Assembly: GCF_002272015.1 (NCBI RefSeq)
Contig: NZ_NPBY01000098.1
Coordinates: forward strand, 1-43,880
Reading direction: 5' to 3'
DNA length: 43,880 bases
Origin: Paenibacillus campinasensis
Lineage (GTDB): Bacteria > Bacillota > Bacilli > Paenibacillales > Paenibacillaceae
Each line of letters starts with the position of its first letter. The stretch's first letter is position 1. Under the pieces are notes generated by a model. The model did not search any database and was not told where the DNA came from. It was given only the letters and a program-made list of their open reading frames with translations. Shown piece by piece: positions 1-8,704 of this stretch. A program made the position numbers and the translations under genes.

Positions 1-53
1 TTTATGCTTCGAACATGAGCTGAATGGATCAAGGTTTTCAAGTTTATATTTAT

Positions 54-127
54 CGGGATGTAGCTCAGCTTGGTAGAGCACCTGGTTTGGGACCAGGGGG
101 TCGCATGTTCAAATCGTGTCATCCCGA
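54..127 (+). tRNA. tRNA-Pro (anticodon TGG)
   Basis: The 74-nt cloverleaf has a 7-bp acceptor stem (CGGGATG with CATCCCG), a D-arm with AGCTCAGCTTGGTAGAGC, an anticodon stem CCTGG/CCAGG enclosing TTTGGGA (anticodon TGG), and a T-arm with GTTCAAATC. Discriminator base A is at 127. The 3' CCA is not encoded, so it must be added after transcription. It is followed 11 nt later by tRNA-Gly and is probably co-transcribed with it and with tRNAs upstream of the window. Confidence 0.97.
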
Positions 128-138
128 TCTTTACATCT

Positions 139-212
139 GCGGGTGTAGTTCAATGGTAGAACTCCAGCCTTCCAAGCTGGTAGCGTGGGTTCGATTCCCA
201 TCACCCGCTCCA
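139..212 (+). tRNA. tRNA-Gly (anticodon TCC)
   Basis: The body is 139-209, with acceptor stem GCGGGTG/CACCCGC, D-arm AGTTCAATGGTAGAACT, anticodon stem CCAGC/GCTGG around CTTCCAA (anticodon TCC), and T-arm GGTTCGATTCC. Unlike the preceding tRNA-Pro, CCA is encoded at 210-212. A hairpin with a T-run follows directly, so this is the last gene of the tRNA transcript. Confidence 0.97.
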
Positions 213-223
213 TACATAGACAG

Positions 224-250
224 ACATCACTTTACCGTGGTGTTTTTTTT
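224..250 (+). terminator. Rho-independent terminator of the tRNA operon
   Basis: A short stem (CATCAC with GTGGTG, one G-T pair) is followed by eight T residues directly after tRNA-Gly. The remaining leader up to ppc (251-479) shows a TATGAT box at 409-414, but no convincing -35 element was found for it. Confidence 0.75.
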
Positions 251-479
251 ACATCTTGATGCCATTGTTCTGCAAAGTATTAATGTAATAAAGGAAGGCC
301 CGTCGTATAAGGGCTGAAGGCGCAACTTGATGAGGCTTTTGTGGTGTTTTGGTTAATTTTTCGCGGGGAAATCGCGGGAAAAATGGAGATTTTCGTCCGT
401 TTTTATTGTATGATGTTAGGAAGGCGTTAAGTCTGGATTCTACAGATAAACTGATTCGGGTTTAGATGGGAGGAGAAGT

Positions 480-3263
480 ATGACTGAACTCACAGTAACC
501 GCAAAGAGCAATTCCAACAACCTACTGCGGCGAGATGTACGGTTTCTGGGGAACATTCTCGGGGAGGTTCTTGTCCATCAAGGGGGCAATGAGCTGTTAG
601 ATATCGTGGAGAAAATACGTGAGACGAGTAAATCGTTACGATCGGTCTTCTTGCCTGAATTGTTTGCTGATTTCAAGAACATGATCAGCACGCTGGAGCC
701 GGATATCCGCCACCAGGTGATTCGGGCCTTCGCTATATACTTTCAGCTTGTCAACATTGCGGAGCAGAACCACCGTATTCGCCGGAAACGGGATTATGAA
801 CGTTCAGCGGGCGAAAGCGTGCAACCAGGCTCAATTGAAAGTGCTGTGCAGGACCTGAAGGAACGCAACATTCCTTATGAAGAGGTTCAAGAAATTCTCG
901 AAGGGCTGTCTCTGGAGTTGGTAATGACAGCTCACCCGACCGAAGCGATGCGTCGAGCGATTCTGGATATCCACAAACGGATTGCAGAAGATGTGATGCT
1001 GCTCGACAATCCGACACTCACATTCCGTGAAAGAGAACAGCTTCGGGAAAAACTGCTGAATGAAGTGATCACGCTATGGCAAACCGACGAGCTGCGCGAC
1101 CGCAAGCCGACGGTTTTGGATGAAGTACGAAACGGAATGTATTATTTTCACGAAACACTGTTTCACGTTTTGCCAGAGGTTTATCAAGAACTGGAGCGCT
1201 GTTTGAACAAATACTACCCAGGGCACCGTTGGCATGTTCCTACGTACCTACGTTTTGGCTCCTGGATCGGAGGGGACCGCGACGGCAACCCTTCGGTTAC
1301 GGCTGACGTTACGTGGAAGACGCTTGAAATGCAGCGTAAGCTGGCCATCCGGGAGTATCAGCGCATTCTGGTAGAGCTGATGAAGTATCTCAGCTTCAGC
1401 TCATCGATGGTCTCCGTATCTGACGAACTGCTTCAATCGATCGAGAAGGATCGCAGTCAGGTGACCCTGAAGAAGATGGAAATCTGGCACAACGAGAAAG
1501 AGCCGTATCGGATTAAACTTACTTATATGCTGGCCAAAATGATGCATATTCTCGACGAGAATATGACCGGCACCGAATGTTATCAGAGTCCGGAAGAGTT
1601 TATCGAGGACCTGAAAGTCATCGACCGAAGCTTGCGCTTCCACTTTGCTGACTATGTCGCAGATACTTATATTCAAAAGCTGATTCGCCAGGTAGAGTTG
1701 TTTGGCTTCCATACCGCCACCCTGGACATCAGGCAGCATAGCCAGGAGCATGAGAATGCCATGGCTGAAATTTTGCAGAAAATGAACGTGGTGCAGGACT
1801 ACGCCTCCCTTACGGAGGATGAGAAGGTGGAACTGCTGAATAACCTGCTGAATGATCCGCGTCCTTTGACAACGCCTTATCAGGAGTACAGCGACAGTAC
1901 AGAGGAATGCCTTGAGGTATATCGGACGGTGTTCCGTGCACAGCAGGAGTTTGGCCGCAACTGTATCTCGAGCTATCTCATCAGTATGTCCGAAGGAGCA
2001 AGCGATATTCTGGAGGTTATGGTATTTGCCAAGGAGGTTGGCCTCTTCCGTAAAGATCCGGACGGTCATGTCACCGCTACCCTGCAGGCAGCTCCTCTGT
2101 TTGAGACGATTGAGGATTTGCATGCTGCGCCTGACATTATGCGCAGGCTGTTCAACCTTCCGATTTACCGGGAAGCTGTTCTGGCCATGGGGGATCTGCA
2201 GGAGATTATGCTTGGCTACTCCGACAGCAACAAGGATGGCGGAGCCGTCACAGCGAACTGGGAGCTGCAGGTGGCGCTCAAGGAAATTACCGCGGTTGCC
2301 AATGATTTTGGCATCAAGGTGAAATATTTCCACGGCCGCGGCGGATCGCTCGGTCGCGGAGGAATGCCGCTTAACCGCAGCATTATGGCGCAGCCGCCTT
2401 CAACGATTGCCGGTGGCATCAAGATTACGGAGCAAGGCGAAGTCATCTCTTCTCGTTATTCCCTGAAAGGGATTGCTTACCGCAGTCTGGAGCAGGCAAC
2501 ATCGGCCTTGATTACGGCTTCGGTGCAGGCCCGCTATCCGCAGGCTGAAACGAATGAGGAGTGGTTGCGAATCTCTGCTAGCATCTCGGAAGTGGCTCAG
2601 AAGAAATATCAGGACCTCATCTTCCGTGATCCGGATTTCCTGAGTTTCTTCAAAGAATCAACGCCACTGCCTGAGGTCGGCGAACTCAATATCGGTTCAC
2701 GTCCTTCCAAGCGCAAGAACAGTGACCGTTTTGAGGACCTGCGTGCCATTCCTTGGGTGTTTGCATGGACGCAGAGCCGTTACCTCCTTCCTGCATGGTA
2801 TGCGGCCGGTACAGGCCTGCAGAGCTTCTATCAGGGCAAGGAAGAGAATCTGAAGGTGCTTCAGCAGATGTATAAGAACTTTCCGTTCTTCACATCGCTG
2901 ATCGACACGCTGCAGATGGCGATGGCCAAGGCGGATCTGATCATTGCCAAAGAATATTCGAACATGGTGAAAAACACGGACGCGCGTGAGCGCATCTTTG
3001 GACAAATTCAGGAAGAGTTTAACCTGACCAAAGATCTTGTCCTCAAAATTACGGGCCAACAGGAGATTCTAGATAATCAGCCTGTTCTGCAGGAATCCAT
3101 TCGTCTGCGCAATCCGTACGTGGACCCGCTCAGTTACTTGCAGGTGCAGCTGCTGAATGAGCTTCGCACGCTCAGGGAACAGAGTCAGGACGATCCTGAA
3201 CTGCTGCGAGAAGTATTGCTGACCATTAACGGAATCGCTGCAGGTCTTCGGAATACGGGCTAA
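480..3263 (+). CDS. ppc: phosphoenolpyruvate carboxylase
   Basis: Carboxylates PEP with bicarbonate to oxaloacetate, an anaplerotic reaction that feeds the TCA cycle in the cytosol. The 927-residue length fits the bacterial family. Visible signatures are VMTAHPTEAMRR near residue 150 (catalytic His), the Arg/Gly-rich loop FHGRGGSLGRGG around residue 620, GYSDSNKDGG just before it, and the conserved C-terminal Asn-Thr-Gly. The ATG at 480 has a strong Shine-Dalgarno (GGGAGGAG) 5-8 nt upstream. The gene is monocistronic: a tRNA terminator lies upstream and its own terminator downstream. Long open frames on the opposite strand (for example 1401-2333) are shadows of this gene's codon bias. Confidence 0.97.
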   Translation: MTELTVTAKSNSNNLLRRDVRFLGNILGEVLVHQGGNELLDIVEKIRETSKSLRSVFLPELFADFKNMISTLEPDIRHQVIRAFAIYFQLVNIAEQNHRIRRKRDYERSAGESVQPGSIESAVQDLKERNIPYEEVQEILEGLSLELVMTAHPTEAMRRAILDIHKRIAEDVMLLDNPTLTFREREQLREKLLNEVITLWQTDELRDRKPTVLDEVRNGMYYFHETLFHVLPEVYQELERCLNKYYPGHRWHVPTYLRFGSWIGGDRDGNPSVTADVTWKTLEMQRKLAIREYQRILVELMKYLSFSSSMVSVSDELLQSIEKDRSQVTLKKMEIWHNEKEPYRIKLTYMLAKMMHILDENMTGTECYQSPEEFIEDLKVIDRSLRFHFADYVADTYIQKLIRQVELFGFHTATLDIRQHSQEHENAMAEILQKMNVVQDYASLTEDEKVELLNNLLNDPRPLTTPYQEYSDSTEECLEVYRTVFRAQQEFGRNCISSYLISMSEGASDILEVMVFAKEVGLFRKDPDGHVTATLQAAPLFETIEDLHAAPDIMRRLFNLPIYREAVLAMGDLQEIMLGYSDSNKDGGAVTANWELQVALKEITAVANDFGIKVKYFHGRGGSLGRGGMPLNRSIMAQPPSTIAGGIKITEQGEVISSRYSLKGIAYRSLEQATSALITASVQARYPQAETNEEWLRISASISEVAQKKYQDLIFRDPDFLSFFKESTPLPEVGELNIGSRPSKRKNSDRFEDLRAIPWVFAWTQSRYLLPAWYAAGTGLQSFYQGKEENLKVLQQMYKNFPFFTSLIDTLQMAMAKADLIIAKEYSNMVKNTDARERIFGQIQEEFNLTKDLVLKITGQQEILDNQPVLQESIRLRNPYVDPLSYLQVQLLNELRTLREQSQDDPELLREVLLTINGIAAGLRNTG

Positions 3264-3323
3264 TCGCTTTCCTGCTTGATTAGGATCATGCAAGATGAAG
3301 TGAACCACTTCCGGTTAATTACA

Positions 3324-3360
3324 GGCGGGACTCCTCATATGTAGGGGTCTCGCTTTTTAT
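3324..3360 (+). terminator. Rho-independent terminator after ppc
   Basis: The stem GCGGGACTCCT pairs with AGGGGTCTCGC around a short ATATGT-type loop and is followed by CTTTTTATTT. It ends the ppc transcript. Confidence 0.85.
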
Positions 3361-3434
3361 TTATCATATCGTTGCGATGAAGGTTGATGTAGGATGTATC
3401 TCGATCACACAGGATGATGGATTTTGAAAATTTG

Positions 3435-3463
3435 TTGCATTTTAGAAACAGTTGAATTACCAT
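3435..3463 (+). promoter_or_regulatory. candidate sigma-A promoter for sigW
   Basis: TTGCAT at 3435-3440, a 17-nt spacer and TACCAT at 3458-3463 lie 50 nt before the sigW start. The match is moderate. I do not see the sigma-W consensus (TGAAAC-N16-CGTA) upstream of sigW itself. Confidence 0.4.
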
Positions 3464-3513
3464 TTTGAATGATGCTTGTTATACGTTACCCATCAGACCA
3501 TTCTGGGGGAGTT

Positions 3514-4083
3514 ATGGTGGACAATTTAGATGTTAGATTGGCAAAGCTCGCCCGGAAAGGGGATCAAAGAGCGTTTGCCGAGATCGTGGAGTTATATAAG
3601 GATAAAATATTTCATTTGGCTTATCGAATGCTGAGCAATCGGCATGAGGCCGAGGACGTGGTACAGGAGACTTTCCTGCGAGTCTACAAAAATCTCGACC
3701 GCTACGACGATAATCAGAAGTTCTCGACGTGGATTTACCGGATTGGCACCAACCTTAGCATTGATAGGCTGCGCAAGCGCAAGCCTTCCTTTTCTTTGGA
3801 CGCCGAGGTGAGCGACAACGAAGGGACCGACGGATACGCCTTTATACCTAGCGATAACCGCACGCCGGAGAGCGAGACGCTTCTGTCGGAGACCCAGCGG
3901 ATTATTCACCAGGCGATTGATGGACTGCCTGCCAAGTACAAGACGATCATGATTCTGAGATACATACAGGACATGTCGTTGCAGGAGATCAGTGAGGTTA
4001 TGGACTTGCCGGTGACAACGATCAAAACAAGAGTGCATCGTGGTCGGGAATTTTTACGTAAGAAACTGGAATACAAATTGTAA
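3514..4083 (+). CDS. sigW: ECF RNA polymerase sigma factor SigW
   Basis: Group-4 (ECF) sigma factor that in Bacillus drives the cell-envelope stress regulon. Region 2 covers roughly residues 15-85 (DKIFHLAYRMLSNRHEAEDV, then QETFLRVYKNL and KFSTWIYRIGTNLSIDRLR). Region 4 is in the last 60 residues, with the helix-turn-helix LQEISEVMDLPVTTIKTRV. The sequence reads as a close relative of B. subtilis SigW (187 aa). I start it at ATG 3514 (189 aa), because GGGGGAG lies 7 nt upstream; the frame stays open to 3469 but has no ribosome site there. The downstream gene is its zinc-binding anti-sigma factor. Confidence 0.93.
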   Translation: MVDNLDVRLAKLARKGDQRAFAEIVELYKDKIFHLAYRMLSNRHEAEDVVQETFLRVYKNLDRYDDNQKFSTWIYRIGTNLSIDRLRKRKPSFSLDAEVSDNEGTDGYAFIPSDNRTPESETLLSETQRIIHQAIDGLPAKYKTIMILRYIQDMSLQEISEVMDLPVTTIKTRVHRGREFLRKKLEYKL

Positions 4084-4112
4084 GTAATTAGAATTATTGG
4101 ATAGAAAAAAGA

Positions 4113-4138
4113 TGAAACATCCTCGATTCCGGCGCGTA
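4113..4138 (+). promoter_or_regulatory. sigma-W-type promoter in the sigW-rsiW gap
   Basis: TGAAAC at 4113-4118, exactly 16 nt, then CGTA at 4135-4138. This is a full match to the consensus recognised by SigW in Bacillus. It lies after the sigW stop codon and 76 nt before rsiW, so the transcript would carry rsiW and not sigW. Confidence 0.8.
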
Positions 4139-4214
4139 TGAACATTAAGCAAGTCTTATGCCCTTACGAGGGAGTAGACCCAGCAAAGAGATTTAATGAA
4201 AGGATTGGCTCATA

Positions 4215-4829
4215 ATGGAATGCAAATTAGCCGTCTCTTTGATGCATGATTATCTGGATAATGACTTGTCCGAGCCGCAGCAGCTGGAATTGAAGAAACA
4301 TTTGTTGGAATGTGCTGACTGTCGGAATTATTTTGAGAAGCTCCAGCAGACGGATATGCTGCTGTTTTCTTTAACACATCATGATACGAGGCCGTCCGAT
4401 GATTTAACCGATCGGATTATGGCTATGATTCCAAAGCCGAAGACGCAGAAGCGATGGGTCAACTGGGTGAGGAATCATCCTGCAATTACAGCGGCCGCTT
4501 TGTTCCTGCTTGTCATGTTCTGCAGCACGCTTAGCCTGTGGAATCAAGGCAATCAGCTGGTTGTGAAGACCGATGAGCTGGAGAAGCTGGTGATCGAAGG
4601 TAAAACAGTGATTATACCCGAGGGTCAGACGATTACCGGCGACATTACGATCGAGAACGGAAAAACCAAAGTATACGGTCAGGTGGACGGCAATCTGACG
4701 GTTATCGATGGTGAGCTTTTCCAGGCATCGACGGCTCATATATCAGGTCAAGTTAAAGATATTGATAAGGCAATGGATTGGATATGGTACAAAATCACCA
4801 GTCTGTTCACGGATGTCGCTTACCGCTAA
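4215..4829 (+). CDS. rsiW: anti-sigma-W factor RsiW, zinc-finger type, with extracytoplasmic C-domain
   Basis: Single-pass membrane protein that would hold SigW inactive until regulated proteolysis. Residues 1-40 form a ZAS-type domain with the zinc motif H29-x3-C33-x2-C36. One membrane segment lies at about 88-108. The outside part (residues 115-185) is made of short beta repeats (ITGDITIENGKTKVYGQVDG and the following copy) resembling bactofilin or polymer-forming domains. ATG 4215 was chosen; the upstream Shine-Dalgarno (AAAGGATT) is moderate. It follows sigW after 131 nt, and that gap holds a sigma-W-type promoter. The assignment to RsiW rests on the zinc motif plus the neighbour; the C-domain role is unknown. 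Confidence 0.88.
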   Translation: MECKLAVSLMHDYLDNDLSEPQQLELKKHLLECADCRNYFEKLQQTDMLLFSLTHHDTRPSDDLTDRIMAMIPKPKTQKRWVNWVRNHPAITAAALFLLVMFCSTLSLWNQGNQLVVKTDELEKLVIEGKTVIIPEGQTITGDITIENGKTKVYGQVDGNLTVIDGELFQASTAHISGQVKDIDKAMDWIWYKITSLFTDVAYR

Positions 4830-4854
4830 CGAATCGTAAGATTCCTAATGATGA

Positions 4855-4896
4855 ACGGCGCCTCTTTTCAATGAAAAGACGGCGCTTGTTTTGTTG
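4855..4896 (+). terminator. Rho-independent terminator after rsiW
   Basis: GGCGCC-TCTTTTC pairs with GAAAAGA-GGCGC around a short loop and is followed by TTGTTTTGTTG. It separates the sigW-rsiW unit from the cdaA operon. Confidence 0.75.
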
Positions 4897-4965
4897 TTTA
4901 ATGGCAGGAATCGGCCGTTGACAGGGGCATTCGCTTGCATCGTGAGGTCTAACGTTATAACCTAG

Positions 4966-4986
4966 ATAGTATAGAGTACATACTAT
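4966..4986 (+). promoter_or_regulatory. perfect palindrome upstream of cdaA
   Basis: ATAGTAT (4966-4972), a 7-nt spacer, then ATACTAT (4980-4986), 45 nt before the cdaA start. A nearby TATAAC box at 4956-4961 has TTGCAT at a poor 15-nt spacing. The palindrome is operator-like, but no regulator is known to me for it. Confidence 0.45.
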
Positions 4987-5031
4987 ATATATGTTTGCCA
5001 GCACGACTAAAGGAATGACGGGGGTTGCTGT

Positions 5032-5865
5032 ATGGGGTATTTTGCGGATATGACGTGGAAAGAATCCATTAAAGATATCATCGATATACTTATCGTTACC
5101 TATATTATATATCAGTTGATTTTACTCGTTCGGGGTACCAGGGCAGTTCAGCTGTTGAAAGGTATCCTTGTACTGGTTGTAATCTGGGCTTTAAGTACAT
5201 GGTTTGATTTGTACACGCTGAAATGGCTGATGAATCAAATCTTTACCTTTGGTGTGCTTGCGATCTTCATTATATTCCAGCCGGAGCTCAGACGAGGTCT
5301 GGAGCAGCTGGGAAGAGGAAAGATGTTCGGCCGGACGGCGGACATGGATGAGGAAACGAATAAAGTAATCAGCGAAACGATTAAGGCTGTAAACTATTTA
5401 TCCCGTCGAAAAATTGGCGCATTAATTGTGTTCGAGCGAAAGACGGGTTTGAATGAATATGTGGAGTCTGGAATCCAGATGCGTTCGATCATCAGCTCAG
5501 AGCTGCTGATCAATATTTTCATTCCGAATACGCCCCTTCATGATGGCGCGGTGATTATTCAGGGCGGACAGATTGCAGCAGCAGGCTGCTATCTGCCGCT
5601 GTCAGAGAACCCGTTCATCAGCAAGGAGCTGGGAACCCGCCACCGGGCGGCTATCGGGATTAGTGAGACCGGCGATGCGATATCGGTCGTAGTATCCGAG
5701 GAAACCGGACAAATCTCCCTTGCGCTTAACGGGCAGGTGGTGCGCGATATCAAGGAGGAATCGCTTATTTCCAAACTGTATGAGGAACTGAAGCCGGCAG
5801 CCTCGATTAAAGAAAAGCGTTCGTTTTTCTTCTGGAAACGGAAGGGGGAAGACCGCAATGGATAA
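5032..5865 (+). CDS. cdaA: diadenylate cyclase CdaA (c-di-AMP synthase)
   Basis: Condenses two ATP to cyclic di-AMP, the essential second messenger for potassium and osmolyte balance. Three membrane helices (about residues 13-32, 42-58 and 66-84) are followed by a DAC (DisA_N) domain. The catalytic signatures Asp-Gly-Ala at 171-173 (LHDGAVII) and Arg-His-Arg at 203-205 (GTRHRAAIG) are both intact. The length of 277 aa matches the family. The start ATG 5032 follows GGGGGT. It overlaps the next gene, cdaR, by 8 nt, and glmM follows: the conserved cdaA-cdaR-glmM cluster in which CdaR and GlmM modulate CdaA. Its product is the likely ligand of the riboswitch at 21553. Confidence 0.97.
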   Translation: MGYFADMTWKESIKDIIDILIVTYIIYQLILLVRGTRAVQLLKGILVLVVIWALSTWFDLYTLKWLMNQIFTFGVLAIFIIFQPELRRGLEQLGRGKMFGRTADMDEETNKVISETIKAVNYLSRRKIGALIVFERKTGLNEYVESGIQMRSIISSELLINIFIPNTPLHDGAVIIQGGQIAAAGCYLPLSENPFISKELGTRHRAAIGISETGDAISVVVSEETGQISLALNGQVVRDIKEESLISKLYEELKPAASIKEKRSFFFWKRKGEDRNG

Positions 5866-7312
5866 ATGGATCAATAACAACAACGTCAGCAAACTGATCG
5901 CGCTGGCAGTCAGTGTATTGTTATGGGCCATGGTTCATATGGATAACGGGACCCCCGCGCCGCCGACAACTTTCATTGATACGCGCCTCATAGAGGGCGT
6001 CCAGATTCAGACGTTCGGTTTTGATGACAGCCACTATGCGCTCACAGGCATCGACAAGGATCGTGTGGATCTTGAGGTGAGAGGAAAGCTGTCGCAAATC
6101 CGGCTGGTGAAGGACGAATACAAAGTCAGACTTGACCTCAGCGGGGTCAAAGAGCCGGGAACGCATACGTTGCCTCTCACGTACTCCGTCCCGAGCGGGG
6201 TAGAGCTGGTCTCGATGGAGCCGTCACAGGTGACGGTGACTGTCGAGAAGCGGGTCACGCGCTCGGTAACGGTAAGTATTGGCACGACAGGGGAGCCTGC
6301 GAAGGACTATCGGGCCGGAACGCCTATGCTCATAGAACCACGCCAGGTCACGGTCACCTTGCCTGAATCGGAGATGGAGCAGCTTGGTGAAGTGAAAGGA
6401 TTCATCAACCTGGACGGGGCCGACGAGACGGTGACGGAGAAACGAATCCGACTAACGGCATATGATAAACTAGGCAACCCAATGGAGGACGCGGTCATTG
6501 AGCCATCCACCGTTGCGGCGGAAGTGCCCGTTGAACCAGCATTTGTATCGGTTCCGCTGGATGTGGATTACACTGGCCGGCTGCCGGACCATCTCGTATT
6601 GTCGAAAGTGGAGAGCAAGGTGAAAGAGGTTCGTCTCTTCGGCAATCAGGAGGCGCTGGCAGGAGCGGAGGACTACTTCCGGGTCACGATCGATTTGGGG
6701 AAAATCACCAATTCGGGAACAACAGTGCTTACGACTGACTTGACGCCGCCTGTAGGTTTTGAGAAAATCGAGCCGAGCTCTGTCGATGTCGAAGTGACCG
6801 TTGTCGCTCATGAAGAAAAAGTCATAGACGGCATTCCGATCGTATTAAACGGCGTACCGGCTGGCCTGGAGGCTGCCATTCGGGAGCCCAGGAGTCAATC
6901 GATATCGCTGGAGGTTGCCGGAGCTCCGGATATTTTAAGGGGACTCGGGCCTGCGGACATTCAGGCTGAAGCCGATTTATCCGGCATGAGCGCAGGGGTT
7001 CATGAGGTGCCCCTGCAAATTTCACTTCCAGATTTTGTTATGCGAACCGATCAGGAGCGGGTCACGGTTCAGGTCGAGCTCAAGGAGAAATCGACACCCG
7101 CGTCAACCAAGCCCGATCAACAGGGGGCCGAAGCGGATCAAACCGAGGCAGAGAAGCAGGACCCGCCGGCCGTGCCGGAAGGGCCGCCGCAGGCACCTCC
7201 GGCTGACAGCGGTGAAGGCAGCGGTTCAGATGAGGGAACCGTCCGGCCACCGGCAGAAGGCACTGAGGAGCCAGAGACGAAGCCTGGCGACGGCACGGGC
7301 GAAGGACAATAA
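5858..7312 (+). CDS. cdaR: CdaA regulatory protein CdaR (YbbR-domain protein)
   Basis: Membrane-anchored extracytoplasmic partner of CdaA. A short N-terminal tail is followed by one membrane segment (ALAVSVLLWAMVHM, about residues 14-28). About four YbbR-type beta repeats of 75-90 residues follow, recognisable by the repeated PSxVxVTV strand (for example near residues 120, 220 and 305). The last 75 residues are a Pro/Glu/Gly/Thr-rich low-complexity tail, probably disordered, longer than needed for the repeats. The 8-nt overlap with cdaA indicates translational coupling. The length of 484 aa is typical for Bacillales. Confidence 0.93.
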   Translation: MDKWINNNNVSKLIALAVSVLLWAMVHMDNGTPAPPTTFIDTRLIEGVQIQTFGFDDSHYALTGIDKDRVDLEVRGKLSQIRLVKDEYKVRLDLSGVKEPGTHTLPLTYSVPSGVELVSMEPSQVTVTVEKRVTRSVTVSIGTTGEPAKDYRAGTPMLIEPRQVTVTLPESEMEQLGEVKGFINLDGADETVTEKRIRLTAYDKLGNPMEDAVIEPSTVAAEVPVEPAFVSVPLDVDYTGRLPDHLVLSKVESKVKEVRLFGNQEALAGAEDYFRVTIDLGKITNSGTTVLTTDLTPPVGFEKIEPSSVDVEVTVVAHEEKVIDGIPIVLNGVPAGLEAAIREPRSQSISLEVAGAPDILRGLGPADIQAEADLSGMSAGVHEVPLQISLPDFVMRTDQERVTVQVELKEKSTPASTKPDQQGAEADQTEAEKQDPPAVPEGPPQAPPADSGEGSGSDEGTVRPPAEGTEEPETKPGDGTGEGQ

Positions 7313-7363
7313 CTGAACAGATAACAAAGATATATAACCGTTAAGGGACAAAGGAGTATACAA

Positions 7364-8704
7364 ATGGGGAAATATTTTGGTACAGACGGAGTTAGAGGCA
7401 TTGCCAACAAGGAGCTTACCGCGGAGCTTGCATACAGCATCGGCCGCTGCGGCGGATATGTGCTGACTGGAGATAAGGAGAAACCGACGGTTGTGATCGG
7501 TATGGACACCCGGGTATCGGGTGCCATGCTGGAATCCGCACTGATCGCAGGCCTGCTGTCGATCGGTGCGCATGTGATCCGCCTCGGTGTTGTAACGACA
7601 CCGGCGGTTGCTTATATTACAAGATTGCTGAAGGCGGACGCCGGAGTGATGATCTCAGCCTCGCATAATCCGGTGGAGGATAACGGCATTAAGTTTTTTG
7701 GCGGGGATGGCTTCAAGCTGTCCGATGAAACCGAGCTGAAGATCGAGGAACTGATGGATGCCGAGACCGATACGCTTCCTCGCCCAATTGGCGGCGAGCT
7801 GGGCGAGCTTCGGGTCGATAATGAATCGAAATTTAAATACCTTGATTATTTAAAAACGACGATTGCGAACCGTTTCGACGGGTTGAAAATCGTGCTGGAT
7901 TGCGCGAACGGCGCAGCCTATGAACTGGCACCTAAATTGTTCCGTGAGCTGGGCGCCGAGGTCATTGCGATTGGTGCAGAGCCTAACGGGCTGAACATTA
8001 ACGACAACTGCGGGTCGACTCATCCCGAGAAGCTCGTTGAAGCGGTGCTGGCACATGGTGCAGATGTTGGGCTTGCCTTTGACGGTGATGCAGACCGGCT
8101 GATTGCGATCGACCATAAGGGTGAAGAAGTCGATGGCGACTATATTCTGTGCATTTGCGGAGAGGCGATGAACCGGGCCGGCAAGCTGAAGGAAGGCACA
8201 ATTGTCTCAACGGTCATGAGCAATATCGGCTTTTACAAGGCGTGTGACAGTCTGAAACTGAAAACCGCCAAGACCGCTGTAGGTGATCGTTATGTCATGG
8301 AAGAGATGCGTCGCGGCGGGTATAATCTGGGTGGCGAGCAGTCTGGCCATGTCATTTTCCTAGATTACAATACGACAGGGGACGGCATTCTGACAGGCAT
8401 TCAGCTGGTGGATACCATCGTGGCATCCGGGAAGAAGCTTCATGAGCTGAAAGGAAGCATGCGCAAATATCCGCAGGTTCTCGTTAACGTGCGTGTCGGG
8501 GACAAGAGCAAGTATCAAGGCAATGCCGTGATCGAAGCGGCCATTTCGGAAGTCGAGCAGAAGCTTGGCGATAATGGCCGGGTACTCGTGCGGCCGTCTG
8601 GGACCGAGTCTTTGATTCGGGTGATGGCAGAAGGACCGGATAAGGACGAACTGGACCGTTATGTGACCCAGATCGCTGATGTTGTGAAGCGGGAGCTTGC
8701 CTGA
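7364..8704 (+). CDS. glmM: phosphoglucosamine mutase GlmM
   Basis: Converts glucosamine-6-phosphate to glucosamine-1-phosphate on the route to UDP-GlcNAc and peptidoglycan. The phosphoserine loop ISASHNPVEDNG places the catalytic Ser at residue 100. The metal loop FDGDADR is near residue 240, and the phosphate-binding loop RPSGTESLIRV is near residue 415. The 446-aa length is normal. The start ATG 7364 has AAAGGAG upstream. It is the third gene of the cdaA-cdaR-glmM operon; GlmM also binds and inhibits CdaA in Bacillus. glmS, the enzyme that makes its substrate, comes next but has its own promoter. Confidence 0.97.
   Translation: MGKYFGTDGVRGIANKELTAELAYSIGRCGGYVLTGDKEKPTVVIGMDTRVSGAMLESALIAGLLSIGAHVIRLGVVTTPAVAYITRLLKADAGVMISASHNPVEDNGIKFFGGDGFKLSDETELKIEELMDAETDTLPRPIGGELGELRVDNESKFKYLDYLKTTIANRFDGLKIVLDCANGAAYELAPKLFRELGAEVIAIGAEPNGLNINDNCGSTHPEKLVEAVLAHGADVGLAFDGDADRLIAIDHKGEEVDGDYILCICGEAMNRAGKLKEGTIVSTVMSNIGFYKACDSLKLKTAKTAVGDRYVMEEMRRGGYNLGGEQSGHVIFLDYNTTGDGILTGIQLVDTIVASGKKLHELKGSMRKYPQVLVNVRVGDKSKYQGNAVIEAAISEVEQKLGDNGRVLVRPSGTESLIRVMAEGPDKDELDRYVTQIADVVKRELA

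Noticed and set aside
24..317. 97-codon open frame at the start of the window
   Set aside because: It runs straight across two tRNA genes and their terminator.
1401..2333. 310-codon minus-strand frame inside ppc
   Set aside because: It mirrors ppc codon bias, has no domain and no ribosome site, and ppc is certain.
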